A stretch of DNA of 5,936 nt. Source: Minisyncoccota bacterium. GTDB taxonomy: Bacteria; Patescibacteriota; Minisyncoccia; Phycocordibacterales; UBA1006. Every line of letters begins with the position of its first letter. Position 1 is the stretch's first letter. The stretch is from NCBI GenBank assembly GCA_937970115.1, contig CALBVO010000082.1, forward strand, positions 1-5,936. The letters are read 5' to 3'. Shown piece by piece: positions 1-4,541 of the stretch. A model generated the notes under the pieces. That model saw nothing but the letters and a program-made list of their open reading frames with translations. It ran no database searches and had not been told where the DNA came from. Position numbers and translations under genes: made by a program.

Positions 1-74
<74 letters not shown>

Positions 75-83
75 ATATAATCC

Positions 84-115
84 TTTATAATAAAGAAACT
101 GGTTATTTAAAGTTG
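84..115 (-). promoter_or_regulatory. Candidate promoter of tRNA-Met
   Basis: On the minus strand there are overlapping -10-like hexamers, TATTAT (92-87) and TATAAA (89-84), 9 to 12 nt before the tRNA 5' end. Only a weak -35 candidate, CAACTT, sits 17 nt upstream at 115-110. Position fits a very short tRNA leader, but AT-rich sequence gives such matches by chance. Confidence 0.3.
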
Positions 116-203
116 ATTTTTTTTTATAAAGTTATTTTCTAAATAAGACCAACATGAATTCTAAGATACCATATTGTGTATGTTTTTCAACTCTTGAACT
201 ATA

Positions 204-231
204 TTGCAAAGCATTACAATTGTGCTATATT
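204..231 (+). promoter_or_regulatory. Extended -10 promoter of tRNA-Asp
   Basis: TTGCAA at 204-209 is followed after 16 bases by TATATT at 226-231, and the bases TGC directly before it make an extended -10 (TGNTATATT). The predicted start is near 238, giving a leader of roughly 59 nt before the tRNA. This is one of three extended -10 elements in the window. Confidence 0.6.
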
Positions 232-241
232 ATTCCTGTTG

Positions 242-279
242 CCTTAGGAGCAAAATCTTCGCAATACTCTCTCCTAGGG
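242..279 (+). other. Leader hairpin upstream of tRNA-Asp
   Basis: CCTTAGGAG (242-250) pairs with CTCCTAGGG (271-279) in a 9-bp stem with one G-U pair and a 20-nt loop. It lies inside the predicted tRNA-Asp leader, 17 nt before the mature 5' end. It is not followed by a T run, so it does not look like a terminator. A role in leader processing or RNA stability is a guess. Confidence 0.4.
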
Positions 280-296
280 AAAACATTTCTTTATTT

Positions 297-370
297 GCAC
301 CGGTAGCTCAACTGGTTAGAGCACCCGCCTGTCACGCGGGAGGTTGCGGGTTCGAGTCCCGTCTGGTGCG
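297..370 (+). tRNA. tRNA-Asp (GUC)
   Basis: A complete cloverleaf is visible. It has acceptor GCACCGG with CTGGTGC, TA at positions 8-9, D stem GCTC/GAGC, anticodon stem CCCGC/GCGGG around loop CTGTCAC (anticodon GUC), variable loop AGGTT, T stem GCGGG/CCCGT with loop TTCGAGT, and discriminator G as expected for aspartate tRNAs. The next bases are CACT, so CCA is not encoded and must be added by a tRNA nucleotidyltransferase. It is transcribed away from tRNA-Met, and a terminator follows 57 nt downstream. Confidence 0.97.
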
Positions 371-427
371 CACTCTTAGATAATAAATCTACTGTATAAA
401 TTTTTCTTAGTAATAAAAATAATGAGT

Positions 428-462
428 CTAAAAAATAGAAAGCAAAACTTTCTATTTTTTAG
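428..462 (+). terminator. Intrinsic terminator after tRNA-Asp
   Basis: A perfect 15-bp inverted repeat (428-442 with 448-462) closes a 5-nt loop, CAAAA. Six T bases are built into the 3' arm and six A bases into the 5' arm, so it could work on both strands. It ends the tRNA-Asp transcript and insulates the gene at 552. Confidence 0.8.
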
Positions 463-551
463 TATATGTGGATTATTTGTTTGTTTCACCTATAGTATTT
501 ATGAGTATGTGATAAACTGATATATAGTTATTAGACTAATTAAAAATCATT

Positions 552-1103
552 ATGGACGATAAATTATATAATTATAATCAAGAACCGGTTACTATTCGAG
601 AGAAAAAAGATTCTCCTAAAACACTTTGGTATATTATTATCGCTTTACTCGTATTAGGTTTGCTGGGCTGGTTTGGATATACTTCTGGATGGTTTTCTCC
701 GCGTAAGGTAGGCACTGAAACAGACCAACCAAGACCTGAACTAAACATTGGTTTAGGTGAAGTATCAGTAAGTGCAGCACCTATTGATTCCGTCTCAATT
801 GAAACTACAGATGGATTTCCTGTAGAGCAAACTGTTGTTGTCTCTGGATCACTTCCAAATGGCTGTACATACCTAAATACACCTGTACAACTACGTGACG
901 GAAATGTCTTCTATATACGTCTTGATACACGTACTGAAGGAGATCTTTGTACTCAAGCACTTGTACCTTTTGAAGAGCGAATTAATCTATCAGTAAATAA
1001 TTTACCTGCAGGTGTTTATATTGTAAATATTAATGGTCGCGAAATTAGCTTTGAATTGGAGAATGACAATATATTAGATTTCTCAGCAGGAGAAGGTAAG
1101 TAA
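552..1103 (+). CDS. Membrane-anchored extracytoplasmic protein, unknown function
   Basis: This 183-residue protein has a charged cytoplasmic tail (1-22), one hydrophobic segment at about 24-43 with no lipobox cysteine, and a short linker. The domain at about 66-175 has alternating hydrophobic residues and turn motifs such as LPNGC and LPAGVY, suggesting an all-beta, Ig-like fold. Cys105 and Cys133 are the only cysteines and lie in this outer domain, so a disulfide is possible. The segment around CTQALVPFEE followed by LPAGVYIVNING resembles a beta domain I associate with secreted proteins of several bacterial and archaeal lineages, but I cannot name the family or a function. The start is the first ATG of the frame. 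No Shine-Dalgarno site and no convincing promoter were found upstream. It stands alone between two terminators. Confidence 0.85.
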   Translation: MDDKLYNYNQEPVTIREKKDSPKTLWYIIIALLVLGLLGWFGYTSGWFSPRKVGTETDQPRPELNIGLGEVSVSAAPIDSVSIETTDGFPVEQTVVVSGSLPNGCTYLNTPVQLRDGNVFYIRLDTRTEGDLCTQALVPFEERINLSVNNLPAGVYIVNINGREISFELENDNILDFSAGEGK

Positions 1104-1171
1104 ATAAAATCTGACCTAGAGTAATAGCACTATAAATAAAGAATCCACCTTATGAATTCTTTGTTGTGGTA

Positions 1172-1206
1172 AAAAATAAAACAACCTAAATGGTTGTTTT
1201 ATTTTT
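1172..1206. terminator. Bidirectional terminator between convergent genes
   Basis: A perfect 15-bp stem (1172-1186 with 1192-1206) has a 5-nt loop, TAAAT, a G+C-containing top (ACAACC/GGTTGT) and A/T runs at its base on both strands. It serves the plus-strand gene ending at 1103 and the minus-strand operon whose last stop codon ends at 1208, one base from the stem. Confidence 0.87.
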
Positions 1207-1207
1207 C

Positions 1208-1930
1208 TTATGAATGTAAGTGGGATTTTACAGCCCCAGCATTCTTAAGATCATTAATTTGTTCTTTGGTAAGTTTTTTAAAGTTACCTGGCAGCATCCG
1301 TGGAGCTGTAATGGTATGAATTCTTATCCGCGTTAGGCTCTCTATTGTAAGCCGACAAGCGTTCGCCATTCTTCGAATTTGATGTTTACGACCTTCCTTA
1401 AGAGTTATATTAAAAGTATGGGTATTTATACGTTTTGCCTTTGCAGGCCTGGTCCATCCATCTTCTAATTTTATTCCATCAGACATTTTTTTGATCATGC
1501 TTGGGGTTATATTTTCGCGCACTTGTACTTGATATTCTTTTTCTATGAGATGGTCTTTTCCTGTGATGGCTTTGGTGATCATACCGTCATTAGAGAGAAG
1601 TATGAGCCCATCACTCTCCTTGTCGAGCCTTCCAACTGTATGTAAATGCTTGAATTGAGGAAAGACGTCAAATATATTTTTATCGCCCTCAGTATCTTTT
1701 GATGAGATAACACCTCGTGGTTTATATACGAGCATTGTCTCTTTCTTTTTCATCTCTTTTGTAACTATTTCTTTAAAAGAGAGGGTATCTATTTTTGGGT
1801 CTATTTTATCTCCAGGTTTAGCCGTAGTATTATTTACTAGTATTTTTCCTGTTAATAAAAATTTTCTTGCTTCTCTTCTGGACATTATTCCTTGAGCAGA
1901 AAGATGTTTTTCAATTCTTATGTATGGCAT
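1208..1930 (-). CDS. RsuA/RluB/RluF-family rRNA pseudouridine synthase
   Basis: The 240-residue protein is predicted to isomerise a specific uridine in ribosomal RNA to pseudouridine. An S4 RNA-binding domain lies at about 3-45. The catalytic domain starts near MLVYKPRGVISS (66-77). GRLDKESDGLILLSNDG (100-116) carries the catalytic aspartate, Asp103, in the family's GRLD motif. KEYQVQV (131-137) and EGRKHQIRRM (179-188) are the other family signatures. The length is usual for the family. The sequence cannot say whether the target is the 16S site (RsuA) or a 23S site (RluB, RluE, RluF), so no symbol is given. It is the last gene of the minus-strand operon, 3 nt after the solute-binding protein stop. 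A clear AAGGA Shine-Dalgarno site 7 nt upstream supports this ATG. Confidence 0.95.
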   Translation of the reverse strand: MPYIRIEKHLSAQGIMSRREARKFLLTGKILVNNTTAKPGDKIDPKIDTLSFKEIVTKEMKKKETMLVYKPRGVISSKDTEGDKNIFDVFPQFKHLHTVGRLDKESDGLILLSNDGMITKAITGKDHLIEKEYQVQVRENITPSMIKKMSDGIKLEDGWTRPAKAKRINTHTFNITLKEGRKHQIRRMANACRLTIESLTRIRIHTITAPRMLPGNFKKLTKEQINDLKNAGAVKSHLHS

Positions 1931-1933
1931 AAA

Positions 1934-3556
1934 TTATTCCTTAATAAATATAGGCCAAATACGTCGTGTACGTATATACCATTCTTGAATATTATTAAAT
2001 CGATCTGAAGGTTTATGTATTGATAATGATATTCCTGATACTGATTTTGGAAGTGTGTAGGTATACGAAGGTGCATATAAAAATACAGCAGGGTAATCAC
2101 GTATAATTTTTTTATTAATTTCGGATATATCGGCATTACCATTGGTACGCAGATTCGTGAGCATAGAGTCAATCTCTGTATTTTTGAAGAGACTGACATT
2201 CAAGCCGGGATCACTAATTTGTGATGAATGCCAGAAAGCATAGATGTCACTTGGTTTTTTAATTTCATACCCAAATAATAAGGCATCATAATCTCGAGGT
2301 CGTATCGCGCTTTGATTAAGATTTCCTTGATCGTAACTACGAATAACCACGTTGATACCGATATTTTTCAGGTCTGATTGTATTGATTCTGCGACAAGCT
2401 TCATGTCTTCAATATTTGGTATAGCAATGCTAAATTCAAGATTTGCTTCTTTCCCATTGATTTTCTTTTCGTATATCCCTTCATCATTTTTTTTCCAACC
2501 CTCTAACGCAATAATATTCTCTGCTTCTGTGGGATCGTATGAACTTTCTTCTGCGTCCTTAGTGTAAATAGAGTTAATAGGTACAGCAAGATTATTAAAA
2601 ATAACAGATGTAATATTATCCTTATTAATACCGAGGGTAATCGCCTCGCGAATTTTTTTTGATGCCAAAATAGGTTGTTTTTTTTGATTAAAGAAAAGTG
2701 CAAATACACGCGGTAGACTTTGACTATAAATTTCTTTATTCTCTTTATTTTCTATATTTTCTATATTTTGAGCTGAAATACCAAAAGCTGAATCAATACT
2801 ATTATTTAAAATACTTTTAAGAAGTAATGCTTCGTTTTCAAAAAAAAGAATATTTAAATTATCGATGTATACTTGTTCTATATTGTTGGTATTTCGTGAT
2901 AGGACATATTCATTAGGGATACCATTGTCCGCAAAAATAATATCTCTAACCGTATATGGGCCGATACCTATTGGTTGACTGTTGTACTTGCTAAAAATAA
3001 ATTCCTGAGCATCAATTGACTCCCATATATGTTCCGGCAGAATTCCAATCTGTAAATTATAAATAAAATCAGCAAATGGTTTTGCGAGGGTAAAAGTAAT
3101 AGTAAAACGATCTACTTTTTCTGGATTGACTCCTTGCCATTCTGTATTAAGAGGGCTTTTAATTAATTGATCTTGAATACTTTTGATAGTAAAAATTACA
3201 TCATCAGCATCTAATTGTGATCCATCAGAAAAGAAAAGATTATCTTTTAAAGTAAGAGTGTATACATTATTATCCTCTGAAACGTCAACTGATTCGGCAA
3301 GTTTATACGATACATTCTTATCTCTATCAATGGTAAGTAGAGGGGTAAATAACAGACGTGTTAAATCGAGATCGGCTTGAGATTGTGCGAGTACAGGATT
3401 AATAAAACGCGGTGTTCCAATAATACCTTCTCGTAATGATCCTCCAACGGCCTTTATTTCAATAGTGTTTTTTTTATATACCTGCCACAGAATACCTAAT
3501 ATCCCAATCGCTAACAGAATAAAAAAAACACGTAACAATAGTGGTGTGTTTTTCAT
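1934..3556 (-). CDS. ABC transporter substrate-binding protein, family 5 (peptide-binding type), membrane-anchored
   Basis: This 540-residue protein resembles the DppA/OppA class of extracellular solute-binding proteins, which capture peptides or similar solutes for ABC importers. A hydrophobic anchor spans about 7-25 and has no lipobox cysteine, so it is probably held by the uncleaved segment. LREGIIGTPRFINPVL (41-56) and the region to LLTID (73-77) match the family's start. The signature FSDGSQLDADDVIFT (109-123) corresponds to the usual FSDG-x-AdDV motif, and PIGIGPYTV (195-203) to the GTGPY motif. Near the C-terminus, YAFWHSSQISDPGLN matches a further family block. Residues 264-275 are a four-fold N-[IK]-E repeat. 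No permease or ATPase gene is nearby, so import function and ligand are unproven. It lies 16 nt after secG. No Shine-Dalgarno site is visible before the ATG. Confidence 0.93.
   Translation of the reverse strand: MKNTPLLLRVFFILLAIGILGILWQVYKKNTIEIKAVGGSLREGIIGTPRFINPVLAQSQADLDLTRLLFTPLLTIDRDKNVSYKLAESVDVSEDNNVYTLTLKDNLFFSDGSQLDADDVIFTIKSIQDQLIKSPLNTEWQGVNPEKVDRFTITFTLAKPFADFIYNLQIGILPEHIWESIDAQEFIFSKYNSQPIGIGPYTVRDIIFADNGIPNEYVLSRNTNNIEQVYIDNLNILFFENEALLLKSILNNSIDSAFGISAQNIENIENKENKEIYSQSLPRVFALFFNQKKQPILASKKIREAITLGINKDNITSVIFNNLAVPINSIYTKDAEESSYDPTEAENIIALEGWKKNDEGIYEKKINGKEANLEFSIAIPNIEDMKLVAESIQSDLKNIGINVVIRSYDQGNLNQSAIRPRDYDALLFGYEIKKPSDIYAFWHSSQISDPGLNVSLFKNTEIDSMLTNLRTNGNADISEINKKIIRDYPAVFLYAPSYTYTLPKSVSGISLSIHKPSDRFNNIQEWYIRTRRIWPIFIKE
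1938..1942 (-). promoter_or_regulatory. Shine-Dalgarno site of the pseudouridine synthase gene
   Basis: On the minus strand AAGGA lies 7 nt before the ATG at 1930 and overlaps the last Lys-Glu codons of the upstream gene. It is the only convincing Shine-Dalgarno site found among the protein genes here, and it fits translation from inside a polycistronic mRNA. Confidence 0.65.
2732..2767 (-). repeat. In-frame 9-bp tandem repeat (4 copies) in the solute-binding protein
   Basis: Read on the minus strand there are four successive 9-bp units, AATATAGAA twice and then AATAAAGAG and AATAAAGAA. They encode (Asn-Ile/Lys-Glu)x4 at residues 264-275. The first two copies are identical, as expected from replication slippage. 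Confidence 0.8.
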
Positions 3557-3572
3557 GATAATGATTAATGAA

Positions 3573-3818
3573 TTATTTCGTAATAACTACAATAATTGAT
3601 ACAAGTGTAAAAAGAATCGCAATAATAATTGCTGAGTGAAAAATAACTTTTTCGCTACCACGTCGTGTATTTTTTGTGGTATTTACAGAGTCGCTTCCTC
3701 CGAATGCACCACCCAATGATTCTTCTGATTTTTGCAGAAGAATAGAGATAATGAGAAGTATCGAAAGAACAACCTGAATTATTGGTAATATATTAATAAG
3801 ACTATTCATATACTGCAT
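3573..3818 (-). CDS. secG: SecG, preprotein translocase subunit
   Basis: SecG is the small non-essential-type subunit of the SecYEG channel that stimulates SecA-driven protein export across the cytoplasmic membrane. The 81-residue product has the family layout: hydrophobic segment about 7-28, the conserved LLQKSEESLGGAFGGSDS loop at 27-44, a basic stretch (TRRGSEK) and a second hydrophobic segment at 59-79. The longest frame starts at 3818, but ATG codon 4 (3809-3807) is the better start. It gives 78 residues, and an extended -10 element at 3827-3819 would place transcription start at about 3812, after the first ATG. The mRNA would then be nearly leaderless. It heads the operon with the solute-binding protein and pseudouridine synthase genes. 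Confidence 0.94.
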   Translation of the reverse strand: MQYMNSLINILPIIQVVLSILLIISILLQKSEESLGGAFGGSDSVNTTKNTRRGSEKVIFHSAIIIAILFTLVSIIVVITK

Positions 3819-3827
3819 ATCATATCA
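3819..3827 (-). promoter_or_regulatory. Extended -10 promoter of the secG operon
   Basis: Minus-strand TGATATGAT (3827-3819) fits the TGNTATAAT extended -10, with only an A/T-rich stretch and no good -35 upstream. The predicted start is near 3812, two or three bases before secG codon 4 ATG (3809). This is inferred from spacing alone. Confidence 0.5.
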
Positions 3828-3847
3828 AACAACCAATAAAAAAAAAT

Positions 3848-3884
3848 TGACGATTAGAGAATATATTCTATGACAATGACGATT
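3848..3884. promoter_or_regulatory. Possible operator: palindrome between direct repeats
   Basis: The perfect 12-bp palindrome AGAATATATTCT (3858-3869) is flanked by two copies of TGACGATT (3848-3855 and 3877-3884, start-to-start 29 bp). It sits between the two divergent promoters, where a shared regulator could bind. A weak plus-strand promoter (TTGACG 3847-3852, TATGAC 3869-3874) overlaps it. No regulator gene is in the window. Confidence 0.35.
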
Positions 3885-3887
3885 TTC

Positions 3888-3915
3888 TTTTCAGTAAAAT
3901 CTTTTTTGATATAAT
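3888..3915 (+). promoter_or_regulatory. Extended -10 promoter of the peptidoglycan-binding gene
   Basis: A consensus TATAAT at 3910-3915 is preceded by TGA, making an extended -10. A fair -35, TTTTCA (3888-3893), lies 16 nt upstream. Only 7 bases separate the -10 from the ATG at 3923, so transcription should begin at or within a base or so of the A of the start codon: a leaderless mRNA. Confidence 0.7.
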
Positions 3916-3922
3916 AACTAGT

Positions 3923-4438
3923 ATGAATGAATTTAAATATCAATTAACTCAATTAGTATTTCTTATCTTACTTGGTGTTGGTGCTTATTGGGCATTAACC
4001 AATTTAGATAGTGGAATTTCTTATACGCGAGAAAATATTGTTGAAAATATTGAACAAAATAATACCACCGAAGCTCCTGCTGATACAGTGCTTGCGTCAG
4101 ATATTGTTGAGGATAACCTTGACGATGAAGACCTTCCAGTTGTTGTTACTACACCTGTCCCAGTAGAAACTCAAGATTCCAGTGATCTTATTTCTGACCT
4201 CAAGGGGCTAATTGATGCTAATGTAACTATGGATAGTGGAGCCAACGGTCCGCGTGTAGGTATTGTCCAAAAATTTCTAGCTGAATATTTTACTAATAAA
4301 ACAATTTCCATTGATAATGATTTTGGACCAACAACAAAAGGTCTCGTTCGTGATTTCCAGCGAGCTGAATTAAATGGCGGTGATGGTCGTATTGGACCTA
4401 ATACCTTGCGTGCAATGGTTGAATATTTAGAAAATTAA
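3923..4438 (+). CDS. Membrane-anchored peptidoglycan-binding domain protein
   Basis: The 171-residue protein has an N-terminal hydrophobic anchor at about 9-26, an acidic Thr/Pro-rich linker (about 30-92), and a C-terminal PG_binding_1-type domain at about 103-169. That domain shows the family pattern: VGIVQKFL, then DNDFGPTTKGLVRDFQ, then GDGRIGPNTLRAMVEYL, matching the V-Q-L, D-FG-T-V-FQ and G-IG-T positions. These domains bind cell-wall peptidoglycan and often target a hydrolase. No catalytic domain is fused here, so the protein probably tethers the membrane to the wall or serves as a partner subunit; that is inference. It is transcribed divergently from secG, apparently as a leaderless mRNA, which explains the missing Shine-Dalgarno site. 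A terminator follows 26 nt after the stop. Confidence 0.9.
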   Translation: MNEFKYQLTQLVFLILLGVGAYWALTNLDSGISYTRENIVENIEQNNTTEAPADTVLASDIVEDNLDDEDLPVVVTTPVPVETQDSSDLISDLKGLIDANVTMDSGANGPRVGIVQKFLAEYFTNKTISIDNDFGPTTKGLVRDFQRAELNGGDGRIGPNTLRAMVEYLEN

Positions 4439-4464
4439 AAAATAGAAGAAAATATATGTATTTT

Positions 4465-4494
4465 ATAAAAAGCCAAGTATGGCTTTTTATTTTT
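4465..4494 (+). terminator. Intrinsic terminator after the peptidoglycan-binding gene
   Basis: An 11-bp perfect stem (4465-4475 with 4480-4490) with a tetraloop AGTA and a GCCA/TGGC top is followed by a T-rich tail to 4494. It separates the gene ending at 4438 from the decarboxylase starting at 4542. Confidence 0.87.
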
Positions 4495-4541
4495 ACAATG
4501 GTAGGATTAATTCTAGAAATGAACATATAAAAATTAAAAAA

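Noticed and set aside
481..526. Promoter for the gene at 552 (TTGTTT/TATAGT/TATATA combinations)
   Set aside because: Several -10-like hexamers exist but none pairs with a -35 at acceptable spacing or has the TGN extension; in AT-rich DNA this is not evidence.
1138..1162. Inverted repeat AAAGAAT/ATTCTTT as a second terminator
   Set aside because: The stem is only 7 AT-rich pairs with an 11-nt loop and no T tail; the 1172-1206 hairpin explains termination better.
1918..2199. A 93-codon minus-strand open frame
   Set aside because: It overlaps the end of the solute-binding protein and the start of the pseudouridine synthase in another frame, has no recognisable domain, and its composition looks like an out-of-frame reading.
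2352..2567. A 71-codon plus-strand open frame inside the solute-binding protein gene
   Set aside because: It is antisense to a well-supported gene, has no promoter or ribosome binding site, and its Ser/Phe-rich product is typical of antisense readings of Lys/Glu-rich coding sequence.
2503..2709. A 68-codon minus-strand open frame
   Set aside because: It lies entirely within the solute-binding protein gene in a different frame and shows no family motif.
3183..3380. A 65-codon plus-strand open frame
   Set aside because: It is antisense to the conserved FSDG region of the solute-binding protein and has no independent support.
4519..4530. ATG at 4519 as a start or leader peptide before the decarboxylase
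   Set aside because: It is out of frame with the decarboxylase and reaches a TAA after three codons, with no ribosome binding site.
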